A DNA stretch of 64,000 bases from Xiphias gladius (taxonomy: Eukaryota; Chordata; Actinopteri; Istiophoriformes; Xiphiidae), in assembly GCF_016859285.1 (NCBI RefSeq), contig NC_053417.1:19088706-19152705 (forward strand), written 5' to 3'. This document shows, one piece after another, positions 1-11,300 of the stretch (positions are counted from its first letter, which is position 1; the number at the start of each line of letters is the position of its first letter). The position numbers and the translations under genes are program-made. The notes below the pieces were generated by a model. It was given only the letters and a program-made list of their open reading frames with translations. It was not told where the DNA came from and ran no database searches.

Positions 1-519
1 ACAGATTTACACATTACTGAGATCTGTACTATCTAAAACATTTCTTAAAGTTTTGTGGTGTGACCCGATTTAGTAATTCACTACTAGTGAGTAGTTATTA
101 AGAACTTAAGAACTTTACGATCAGATTTAGTAATGAATTTACGGAGAGCTGGTGGTACCCAATCGTAAGCAGAAAAACATGACATTTTCAGCACAACTCA
201 CAGTGCAGTTGCTCTTTTTTAGGAAGATGCAAATGAACCACGATAGTATAAATGTTGGAGATGGGTTCAGCCTTGAGGCGAAGATTCAAAATAAATAGAA
301 TAAACCTTGAATTGGCTCTACATACACTTATTTTAACAATCTTTTTTAGGAGCTAAAAGCAAGACCAATAAATATCCTTTTATATCCCGTGTGTTTTATA
401 AGTTGAAATGATGTCACACTAAAAATTTCAGTTGGCAGCTTATAGTAAAAAATGTTTGACACAATTTATTATTAGTATTAGTATTATTAGTGTCATTACT
501 TGTTAATTGATGTCTTCAG

Positions 520-1860
520 GTTGTTCCAGCCCCAGTGATGGAGCCACCACTGCACGTTCACGGCAAAGAGCCACTCACTGCCTCTATGCTGGCCGCAGCT
601 CCACTAGTGGATCAGAAGCAGCTTCTTGGTGTGGCATTGTAATTTTTAAATGTAGATTGAAGCGACTTGCGTGTCTGGGTTGCTGATCCTCTCGCTCTCT
701 GTGCGAAACGCAGGCGAGCGTTTGTACCCACTCATCCACGCAATTCACCCAAACTTGGCTGGAAAAATCACCGGGATGCTGCTGGAGATCGACAACTCGG
801 AGCTGCTGCACATGCTGGAGTCGCCCGGGTCTCTGCACTCAAAGGTCTAATTATGGTCGTTTATCTGCGGGCTGGTTAATGTCGTACTGTCGCAAAGTGT
901 CCGCCATAACGGTCGATCATAAAAAGCCCAAAGAGTGGGGCATTTGTGCCTCCATATCCTTTTTTTTTTTTTTTTTTCCCACTATCTGGTAAAACATTTT
1001 GTACACGTCAAGTCTATTTATTGAACACGATATAAGGTAGTTTATAAAATGAGCTGTTTTTTATAAAAATTTTTATTTAAATGATATACTTGTTAAGCAC
1101 TGACCTCTTAACAACCCTACCGTTGTTTGCCACTCAAGCAACATTTTTTTTTTTTTGAATATGGACATTTCCAGAGCAGATTTTTATGTTAGATTATAAA
1201 GATTTTTTTTTTTATTAGTTTGTGTCACTCACCAACTTTGGCTGGAGCTTGCTCAGTTAACATGGAGAAAGTGAAGACTCTTCACTCGTGACTGGCACAG
1301 TCTCAACGAAAAGTTTAACACAAGTTTAAAAAAATGTAGAGGGTATTGCAGGGTTCCTCAGGATAATGATTATCAGTTATTAATTACTGATATAATTGTA
1401 GTGGTCAATGTAATTTGGGAAAGGCAGGAATAAACTAAGAAAATTAGGATTATTTTAAGTGTTTAAAACATTGAAAACTTGGCTAATGGCTAGGAGAAGA
1501 ATAATACCACCCTCACTTGCCTGACCAAGACATAGTCCAGCACATAACCCCTCATAAAATTGAACTTGATTTTACACTTGGCTTTTTGTACAGATTAAAG
1601 ATACAATATTTAAATTAATTATTGATTTTAGAGGTGCAGTTAGGTGGATTTCAGCTGTTTCTAGCTGTTTACAGATTTCCAGTCTTTGTGTTATGCTAAG
1701 CAAACTGTCTCCTGGTTGTAGCTTCACATTTAACATAGACACGTGAGACTGGTGTTACAGATTCATCACCATCGTCCTGTTCCTCTCCTTTGGGCAGGTT
1801 GACGAGGCGATTGCTGTCCTGCAGGCTCACCAGGCGAAGGAATGCTCTGCTAAGAAGTGA
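520..1860 (+). CDS. pabpc1l: Poly(A)-binding protein C-terminus, PABPC1-like (last three coding exons; partial)
   Basis: Cytoplasmic poly(A)-binding protein. Only the C-terminal MLLE (PABC) domain lies in the window; this domain binds PAM2 peptides of translation and deadenylation factors. Exons: 520-628, 714-844, 1798-1860 (stop TGA 1858-1860). Acceptors end in CAG and donors are GTGTGG and GTCTAA; the frame is continuous. The first exon reads [10 protein letters not shown] and ends inside a glycine codon. The second carries [10 protein letters not shown] and the diagnostic [15 protein letters not shown]. The third encodes [14 protein letters not shown] then CSAKK and the stop. The RRMs and linker lie left of the window. 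The paralogue call (pabpc1l rather than pabpc1 or pabpc4) rests mainly on linkage with slc12a5, as on human 20q13, and on the divergent short tail. Family certain; paralogue likely. Confidence 0.85.
1645..1770 (+). repeat. Dispersed teleost repeat fragment (family R2) in a pabpc1l intron
   Basis: Divergent copy of a repeat also present near 21955-22135, 52085-52255 and, inverted, near 58505-58640. Shared landmarks in order: CTGTTTCCAGTCT, ATGCTAAGC(TAAGC), GTAGCTTCA(C)AT and a CAGACATGAGA-like block. It resembles a short non-autonomous element very common in percomorph genomes; no coding capacity. Confidence 0.5.
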
Positions 1861-2490
1861 AGAGCCCTTTCAGGTCAGCAACACCTTGTCTTTCTGTTTA
1901 GGAGACTTTTCAGCAGTGGATGGCTCAGTACAGCACCTTGCTGTTTACAACACATGTAGTATTCAAGGTTTACAGTTACATGGTTGTGGAAAACTCAACA
2001 GACTCCCATGCTAAGCCCCTGTGGTTTTGCAAATGTCTGCATCAAGTTGCAGTATCTGCCAGTTTTGTGGAAAAAAAAAAAAAAAAAAAAAAAAGTTCTT
2101 GTTTCTTACTCTGAAAGTCCATTCAGGTGGACAAATATTGCTGGGGGGGGGGGCGGCGGCGCATCGGCTGCTGTAAAATGCAGCCCTTGTGATGTTCAAA
2201 ATTTGACACTTCAGAGAATCCTGCACAGCTGTTTTTATATAAAGTGGGCTGAGTTAAAGACATTAAATGTTACATGAAGACTTAACAATGTCTTTTTTTT
2301 TTTTTTTTTTTTTACAGATGTCAACTTTCTGGAGAAAGAAAAAAAATTACTGTAAAATTTTGGAAAAAAAAGAAAAAATGTTCTATGTGGATTAAATTGA
2401 GGGTGAAGAGAGAGCAATTTTGTTGTTGCGATACCTTTTGTTAGAAGATAAAGTTTACAGTGTCTGCATTAAACCTGTCTTGTGTCATTT
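1861..2490 (+). other. pabpc1l: 3' UTR of the pabpc1l-like gene (approximate end)
   Basis: Sequence after the stop contains an A run near 2070-2093, a G run plus GGC triplets near 2143-2160, and a long T run near 2290-2313. The nearest plausible poly(A) signal is ATTAAA at 2468-2473, followed by a TG-rich stretch. The true 3' end was not determined. The ORFs readable across these homopolymers are not genes. Confidence 0.4.
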
Positions 2491-2569
2491 GTTAAACACA
2501 CAAGGTCAATGCTGCAGTGCATCTACTTCAGGCTTAAAACTGTAGTTAACTGAACCCAGAAGGTCCCAC

Positions 2570-3080
2570 AGAAAAGCTCAGGGAAGCCCCTGTGCGTTGC
2601 TCTTTAACGGAGGTGGGTGGGTTAACCAGTTGTACATTTGCCAAACCAACCAGTTAGTTCTCATCCTTAGACTTTTCTCTCTTGAAACTGAAAAATAGTG
2701 TTAAACACTGGTGATAAGGCATGAATTTCATCTTCGTGTTGCCTGTCCAATTAATTTTCTAGTGTGGTGTGTGTGTGAAGCTGTAATGGGGGGCATTACT
2801 GCCCCCAGAGGTGGGAAGGCAGAAAACACCCACTTTTATCTGACGGTTACTGAGAACCTCAGTTTTAATGGATGTTTCAGCCACAAGGGGGAAAAATGAG
2901 CCCATTTACATTCAAACAACCTTTGACAAGTGCAGAAGGTGAGGTTATTGCTTTTTTGGCATTATCAGTGTATTTTGGTTTTATATGGGAGAATGAGAGA
3001 CTAAATGGTTGGTTTGGCAAATGCCCACCTGATTAACCACCATACCTGTGCTAAAGAGCTAGTTCCCTGAGCTTTTCTAT
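2570..3080. mobile_element. Foldback/MITE-like element with about 80-90 bp terminal inverted repeats
   Basis: The left arm 2570-2660 and the right arm 2999-3080 are imperfect reverse complements (about 80 percent by eye). Both contain GAAAAGCTCAGGGAA at the outer end and CATTTGCCAAACCAACCA at the inner end. The 340-bp interior has no open reading frame of note. It lies in the tail-to-tail gap between pabpc1l and rbm39. Long imperfect arms and no transposase fit a non-autonomous DNA transposon; the superfamily is not identified. Confidence 0.6.
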
Positions 3081-3204
3081 GGAAATTATCCAGGAATGTT
3101 TCCAATGCAGTGGATGAAAGGGTCCCAAATGAGGCTAAGTAGAGAGGATTCATTAAGTTGGCCAACATGCAATATCTAAAGTAAGGGGACGTTAGCCGTT
3201 ACAG

Positions 3205-3425
3205 TTGTATGCTAAAGTTTGGGTACCCCTGGGCAAATGACACCTTTTTGTTTGATTTTTGAAGTGAAAAATAAACAGAACCCCTGCTGGAAACAAACAT
3301 TAAAGAATGAGCCTTTATTCAAATGTAAATGCACTCTTCCTTTTTTTTCATAAACCTAAACACCAGACAGTAATTAAACAGTAACTGTCACTAATGCAAA
3401 TGTTTGGGCACCGTACTAAGTCAGT
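3205..3425. repeat. DNA-transposon-derived repeat (AGTTTGGGCACC-type)
   Basis: Begins with GTATGCTAAAGTTTGGGTAC and ends with a second AATGTTTGGGCACC block. This resembles a high-copy fish/amphibian element recognised from memory by its AAGTTTGGGCACCCC motif. No coding sequence. The rest of 3100-3960 shows nothing recognisable apart from possible rbm39 poly(A) signals. Confidence 0.4.
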
Positions 3426-4454
3426 ACTTCGTAGTCTGCATGACATTTGCATCCAGAATTTGCTGATCTTTCGTGGAATCTATTCTTTCCTCTGTCTGTG
3501 CAATGTTTCCTGTCACTGGCTGCCACACAATCCCGAAGCAGAATATTTCCACCCCCATACTTAAATTATAGGAGAGAGATTACCCAAACTTTTGTACATA
3601 CATATTTTCTATTTTTAAGTTCATTAAATAAAAACTGCGCATTTGAAGAAATCTGTTTACTGCAGGGGTTGCAGAATTAATGTAATTAGCCCAGGGGGGC
3701 CTAATCTTTCGCAGGCTGTAGCAGCAAAACCCCCGAGTGTGGTTTTGTCTTTGGCTATTGAAGATGACTTTTTATTTGTATAATGAACAATGTCGTTTCG
3801 TCTTTTAAGTTCAATAATTTTCAAACAAGCACAGATGTTAAATAGCTAAAAGAGTTTTTAGTGCTTTCTTCTTACCATGTAAGGTGACGTTTTAGATTGG
3901 TTTGACAAGTTAAAATTCAATTTGCCGAAAAAACTGATAGAAACACAGGGTCCTTTTTAATCAAAGTAATTTTTTATTTGAACCTGGGATTGACAAGCTC
4001 CCAAAAAGACAAACATAAAATGAATTGTCAAATTTGCCAAAGTTTATTGGGAGCCTTCATACAAAAAATGAAATTATGGCTGTAAAAAGTTACAAAGGAT
4101 TATTGTTGACATACTTTTGGCATTTAAGGCCTATTAACCCAACACATTTTGTGACTCTTTGAAATTTATTTCAAATCTAAAACTGGATTTAAACAAGCAG
4201 ATAAGACAGTAATATTTAAAAAACATACAGACCAATAGATACCTGCAGATTACGTCTCAGTGGTAGTTTACAACACAAACCCACAAAAAGTTTGAAAAGC
4301 AACTCAAAAGAAAAAAAAAAAAGCCTAATTTTCAATGGTGAACTTGAGGCAACTTTTATTACACAGCCAACTAATTTCAATGCATCTGTTTCACTGACAT
4401 CTCCATGAATGCAAACAAATGTATTTACACTGCCTTTCATAAGCATGTCTCAGA

Positions 4455-5399
4455 CTATCGACGTGCTGGCATTAGAAGCTGCTTCGCCGTTACTGAATCA
4501 GGAAAAAGGTTGTGGTAGGTGGGTAAGGGAACGTAGGCAGCTGTTATCATTTTGCCTGGGAGGGAAAGAATTTAAAAAAAAAAAAAAGTTAAAACCTGGA
4601 GGATATTTTCCACATTTTGTTGTAAGGGATTCAAAACCAATTGGCATGACATACCTGCAAACCAGCGTCCATGAAGTGCATTTACAGTTGCCATCGCTGC
4701 TGGTATCGAAGGACACTTCACGTACACGTTGCCCTGTATGAACGAGAGAGAAGATTTTTAAAAAAACCTCATTACATTTAAGCAATTTACAGCTTTCACA
4801 GAAAAAAAAAAAAAGTCACAGGGTCCAGTTTGCCCTCTGAAAGCCTTAAATAAAAAAAACCCAAACAGATCTGTAGGAAGTACGGTGGCTACTGATAAGT
4901 ACAGCAGCTAGAAAGCTCTTCAACTGATAAAGGGCAAGCGTGGATTTCAGCAAAAACTTCACTGAAATTCACGTCTGTTTGGTTAAGCCATCCATCATCA
5001 TTCTTTGCTGCTTATCTGAGCCAAGGTCTCGCTACTTGATTTATTTTGTTACCAGGTTTTATTGTAATATACAGCTGAAAAGTACTAAACAAAAGTGAGA
5101 AATGTCAAATTCTGTATATTGTTTCTACTGGTCAAAGTAAAAGGCATTAAATTGGATTCTATGTTATTAAAAGTCTGAAGTTTAATGTGGCAGAAACCCT
5201 TTACTGGGACACAGACACTAAAGTGACTATGTGGAATTTGGTTTTGTAATTAAGGCGATCTGACTCTTGACAGAACTATCTGCTTGAACTTACTTGAGCC
5301 GAGTTCTTATCAACGTAAATGTGAACAATTCCTCCATGTTTGTTACACTCCTCAATTACGTCATCTTGGATCTCAGTGGCCCAGCTGGGATCATTTTCC
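4455..5399 (-). CDS. rbm39: rbm39 last three exons: C-terminal UHM domain
   Basis: Exons 5294-5399, 4655-4733 and 4455-4555 encode most of the U2AF-homology motif, ending AAYVPLPTYHNLFPDS and an MPARR C-terminus. UHM domains bind tryptophan-containing ULM peptides, for example in SF3B1. The Arg-X-Phe motif is RWF in 4655-4733. Candidate minus-strand poly(A) signals (TTTATT on the plus strand) lie near 4043, 3970 and 3770, so the 3' UTR is probably about 0.4-0.7 kb. Confidence 0.9.
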
Positions 5400-8300
5400 C
5401 TGAAACACACATACAGTAATGTCAGAAATCCCGTGGCTTCTAAAGCTTAGAGTGTTAGTATTCCTGAAACAAACAGGACAATTCTCAAGGACATCTTAAA
5501 ACAAAGCTGACATGCCCATATTTACATTGAAAGGGTTTTTTTTTCCTATCCTGTCCATACTGGCTGCACTTAAGTTCAGCTGAAGCTAATGAGGTTTCTG
5601 CAGTTTGTGTTAAATAAAGTGGGTTATCTTCCAAAGAAGCTTTGCTTTTAGTGTGAAATTCCCTCTTTATGCTTCCACAGACTGCTGAGCCGCAGCAAAA
5701 GGTCATTAAGAAAAAGCAGGAATTTTGTACTAGTATGATTGTAACTTGGTTAAACTCGGACTGCTAAAGCCTGATTAGCTTTGGGATGCATTTCTACACA
5801 AAAAGATCCACAGTCACATTTTGTCCATCACTCACATTTAAATCTCTGAAAAAAGGGATTTCTTCACAGCCAGTGTGCATAGGAGCTATGATTATGGAGA
5901 CCAAAAACTCTTTCAATGTGTTGGTGAGTATTTTTTTTTTTTTTAAGATAAATGACGCCATCCTTACGCTTGTGGGTTGAACAGGTTGGACAGCTGAAGG
6001 CAGTGTGTGGCCAGCGGCTGTGATGGGAGGTTCAAGGCTTGGCTGGGCGCTGGAGTTGGAACAGCTGAAACAAAAAGAAGGATGATTTTTCCCTGAATTC
6101 TCTAAAAACAAAAACCACACCCACACACCGCTTTCCATCATCTAGAGCCTCACCTGTTGGAGCAGCGATGTTTCCAAATGGTATGGACCCGGTCATCTGT
6201 AGAGCCTGCTGAGCAGCAGGAGGGATCTTCAGACCAGTTCCTGTGGAATCAGAGAGAAATGAAAAACTGTTTTGCACGGGTGTAAATTTAAGACACTAGA
6301 TCACTAAATCATATGGTTTCTTTGTGATAACGGCACAGATGGTGACACTGAACAGTGTGACATTTTGGGAAATCATCCACGGCTTATTTATATCTAACTA
6401 AAAACTTAACTACAAAATATGTATTGAAGGCTTTCAGCTTTTTGTTAGAAACACTTTGTGAAGATGACATTCTTCTGATGATCTAATATGAGAGGAGCTG
6501 CAACACCAAAAGAAAGCTGACCTGCAATCATTTTGAGTATCAATTGTTTCTGCTATTTTTCAAGCCAAAGTGCCAAATTCTGTGGTTCCACCTTCTCATA
6601 GTAAACTGAATATGTTCTGATTTTTGACTTTTAGGTGGAAAAATAATGCATACTGAGGACATGACTTTGGACTCTTGAGGTATTGTGGAAGCCATTTTCC
6701 CCCTATTTATTAACATTTATTAAAGCAAGCTATTAATTAAGAAACTATTCAGCAGATCGATCACTGCCACAATAATTCTAAGAGAACTATTTCTCAAAAT
6801 TGTGGATTAGACCTTTAAGTACGACTCACTAGAGCACATTTTTCTACTGGTTGTCCTGTCTGTCAATATAAACCGTGTGTGCCAAACAACCAACACCTAA
6901 AATCTGTCTGCTTTCAGTCTAATGAACGATTTCCCCTCCTGTCACATGCGATATGTATAATTATTCTTCATTTTTTTGCTCCCGTGCTGTCAAACACGAT
7001 GCAGGTTACAACTAACCTTCTGCTAACCGAGCCATGAGCTGTAAGCGCCCTGTGGTGCCGAGGTCAATGCCGGTCCTCTCTAGTTCGTCATTGTCCAGGA
7101 ACGAACTGGCCGTCGATGAGTCTGAGCGCTCTGTAACGTGCCCCACCTTCATTGGACGTCCAGCCAGCTCAAAGCCGTTCAGTTGCTCCAAGGCCTTTTT
7201 TGCACATTCCGCATCTGCGAACTTCAAAAAGGCAAAGTGGTTAGAGTTCAACTATCTGCGAACACTATAGCACTATTAATGAAATATAGAGGCATTAATT
7301 ACCGATATGAAGCCATATCCTTTAGATCGTCCGGTCTCACTGTCCATCATGAGCTGGATTCCCTCAATCTTTGGAAACAAGACACACCAATGCAGAAGTT
7401 TGTAACAAACGCATCTACTCAAAAATGCAAAATTCTCATTTATTTGTGAAACTTGTTCCTGACCTTTCCAAAAGGCTCAAAGATCCCTCGAAGCATTTCT
7501 TCAGTAATGTTGAAATGCAGCGAGCCCACATACAGCCGCATCGGACCCGAACTGCCCTTCTGTAGATTATTGGCAGCGGCTGCAGCTCTGTTTTTCTCAG
7601 CCTGTAATTACATGTGGAAAGTGTCATGTAATTATGTTAAATATATATCAGACATTAGGAACCGCCATGCAGAAACACCCAATTTGTTCCAAACCAATGT
7701 AATTTAAGCTAAATGAGTTTCTATTTGAACAAGACCAGGTCAAAACTTAGTATGTGACTGGACCAACCTTTATCTGTTTGCTTCTCTCCTACTCTGTGCT
7801 CACATGTACAGTATTTTAGTACAGCTGAATTCAAAATGAATCTGTTCTTTACGTTTTTACGTTTCTGTTGTGAGACAACGGAAAAAGTATGAAATGGTGA
7901 CTAAATCACAGCCCATTAAGAAATGTTACATGTTATCCAGCAGTTGTGATGTCGTTTGACAAAATCACCGTACACACGTTAAAGACAACAACTTTGCTGT
8001 GATTTCGGCTGTATTTACTTGTAAAATGATCGCTCAGAGAGAAAGTTAGAAGCTCATTCACGTCTGTGTCAGCTGCATGTGGTCAACTGAATGAAACGCA
8101 TAGAGGTGTGAGCCTGCGGAGGGAGAGTCCAACCTTGCGCTTGCAATACTGGCGACTCATCAACAGAAAGTAGCCAGGGCTTGTCAAAAAAGTTGCTAAA
8201 TTCATTGCTAGGTGCTTTTGTGAAGAAAAGTCAGTAAATCTCGTGACAAAGGCTTTAAGTTGGCAATATAGCCTGTAACGGCCGCCCTGATGATGCCCCC

Positions 8301-11300
8301 GTGTTTGCGCAAAATCATTGTGAAAGAGCAACAACCAATCGTGTAACGTCAGCGCTCAGTCCCGCAGCATTCAGCTGACCAATGGTGTAACTTTATCAGT
8401 CAGTCACGGACATTTGCTCTTCTGGGGCTGGCCCCGCTGTCATGGTCCAGTTGCACTTTATTTACATTAAATTACCATGAAGTCAAGACACCCACCTGAG
8501 AGGCCTGGACGATGATGGGAACTCCTAAAAGCCTCTGGCCAGTCAATCCAATTGCCAGTGGTACAGAAGAAGCCTCCACAAACTCTATGTATGCAATGCC
8601 CTTTGATCTCCTCGAGTTTCTGTCCGAGATCATTCTCACATCTCGGACCTTCAGAGAGAAACAGTGACAATATGAAAGGATAATTTCTGTATAATGACTC
8701 ACTGGATAATACACAATAATGAGACGAAAATCAACTGACTTTTCCGACAGCTGAGAAGAAATCTTCCAGGTCTCGAGCTCTGATTCTCGCAGCGAGCTGC
8801 ATACAGAAAACTGTGCGGGCATCCCTCTCCTCTGGTGTTAGATTGTCAATTGGTTGCCTAAAAAGACAAATACACCAAACTTTTAAAAAAAGGAAAAACA
8901 ATAAATCAAGAATGCCTCCGGAAACATTAAAACAAGCCATTAAATAAAAAACAGATGGCACTGTTAATACTTATAGCACAGTAAATCACAGACACACTCC
9001 CTGATTTGTCAGGGTGCCAAATAGCAACCTCATACCCTACAATTTACTAAAATCCTACAAATGCCCAAATATGTTTGGTCAACCATGGGTCAATGTTTGG
9101 TTCCAGTGTGTTTCCTGATGATGAAAATTAATGATTAAAGATCAGTAAAAAACCTCAGGAGTCAGTTGGGAGGTAATATTTGGATTTCGGTGTGCTATAA
9201 CAATATCAGACAGGAAACAAAATGTGAGTATTCATCTCACCTGATGGGACTCTTCTCTTTTTTGAACGGGCTCCGACTTTTGGAGCGTTTCCGGCTGAAA
9301 TATAAAGCAGAATAATTACTTTTAGTGGCCAACCTGTGACAACACCTGTAACCCTGATATCTACTGCAGCAGGTTTACTGAGCAACTAGTATTCAAGTTA
9401 TTTCCTGGTGCATCACAAATGGCTCTGGTTCTTCCAAACAGAAGAGCAACTTTTAATACTAAAGGTGTGCGACTTCGCCTTCTTGCCAATTTGAGTGCAA
9501 CATTTTTCCAACCCAAATTGATACAGTTTCAGTGTTTTCTCAACATTTTTGTTCCTTTGTCCAGGTAAAGACCAGAAAGTTATAAAAGACAACATTCTTG
9601 ATTAAAAATATGATACTCAAACACACCAGACAGACACACAAGTTAATGGTAACTACTGTACATACACTCCCTTGCCACTTTATTACGCAAACCTACACAA
9701 TCTAGTGCAATAAAGTACTTAAGAACTCTGCCACATACACCCATCAGCCACAGCATTAAAACCACCTGCCTAATATTTTGTAGACCCCTTGTGCTGCGTA
9801 AAAAGCTCTGACCCATCGAGGCATGGACTCCACAAGACCTCCTAAGAAGTCCTGTGGTATCAGGCACCAAAGCGTTAGCATCATATCCTTTTAGTCCTTT
9901 ACGTTGCTATGTGGGGCCTCCATGGATCAAACTTGTTTTTCCAGCACATCCAACAGACGTACAAGCAGATTGAATGTATGGACAAACCGAAAACATAATG
10001 CCTCCGGCCACGACTGTCACCAGCACGGAGAAATAAAAAAGTAGCAGCGTAAACATTTGAAGAAAGGCTCGTTTTTTAAATATCCATTTGCAGGGGTTGT
10101 ATTTTTTTATTTTTTTTTTTTTTACCTCTTTTCACTTAAAACAACAACAAAAGATGTCATTTGCATGTAACTTTTGCATACATTTTTCTTACTGAGGTTG
10201 TCGTTAGTGGTGTTGTATTGGACAACGTTAAATTGAAATGGGTTGCAAATATTCTTCCCCCCTCATGTTTGTATATAATGTGGGGAAATATAACAAACTA
10301 TAACAAACCTCTGAGCATAATGCAGTCCAGTTAAAACCCCACTGCAAACTACAACCTCATTAATAAAAATATATAGTTAAATTAACACCTCACCACTATT
10401 ATCTTTGTAAAGGTGGAATTCATGGCTGAACACTTGTATTGGATTGCAGTAGATTTTACAGGTGTACGTAATAAAGTGGCACCTGAGTGTATATGGGATT
10501 AAGTTTAAAAGGTCACATACACTGGGCTCCTGCGTGCTCTGTACCGCCCAGATCGTTCTTTGCTCCGGGAGCGGCTGCGATGGCGCTCTCTGCTGCGACT
10601 CCGTTTTCTTTCTCGGCTCCGGCTCCTCTTCTTACCCTTCTTTCTGTCTTTGCTTCTGCTTTTTCTCTTCCTAGAGCCTGGGCTCCGGCTCTTGCTTCGG
10701 CTTCTCCTTTTCCTAGGAAAAAACACGTTACCACCCTGCTATTATGGTGCAAAGTGAACTGTTTTGAATTACGTTTTTTTGTGGCTCAGTGAATTAAAAA
10801 AAATATGACAGATATTCAAAACTTACTTCTTGTTCTGGTCGTCATGTCCATTTGCATGAGAGGACTTGATCTCATCCTAAGCAAGGTTGATAGAAGAACA
10901 TCATGAGGACGTAGATGAAACATTTCAAGTCGTCAAGGTAAAGGGGATGGGGGAGGGGGGGACAAGAGAAAATGCAGAATATATTCAATTAATAATAATA
11001 CTTCAAACTTCCTACTGTCATGTCTGGACAGTGTCCTTCCACCACCCCAATAGCTTCCCATCCCACTCCTGTTTTTTTTTTTTTTTTTTCAAAAAAAAAA
11101 AAAAAAAAAGAACAAGGCTGCTCAGTACTTAATGCATCAAAGCAAAGATAAGGGAGGGTATCCAACATATTAGCTGAGTTCAGGAAGCTTTGACAATTGT
11201 CAGGTCATCTCCACCATTCCCCTTCTAATAGGTCGTACCAATGCCACTATTTGTGCCTAATCAAGTGACCACGTATGGCCCACAGCCACTAAAAGAGATC

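Noticed and set aside
8330..8400. Intronic CCAAT/CRE cluster as an alternative rbm39 promoter
   Set aside because: It falls at the end of what looks like a dispersed repeat, with no CpG cluster or first exon; too weak to call.
10462..10792. Plus-strand frames rich in Leu/Arg or Ser/Ala over the rbm39 RS exon
   Set aside because: Antisense of an RS-repeat coding region; low-complexity shadow.
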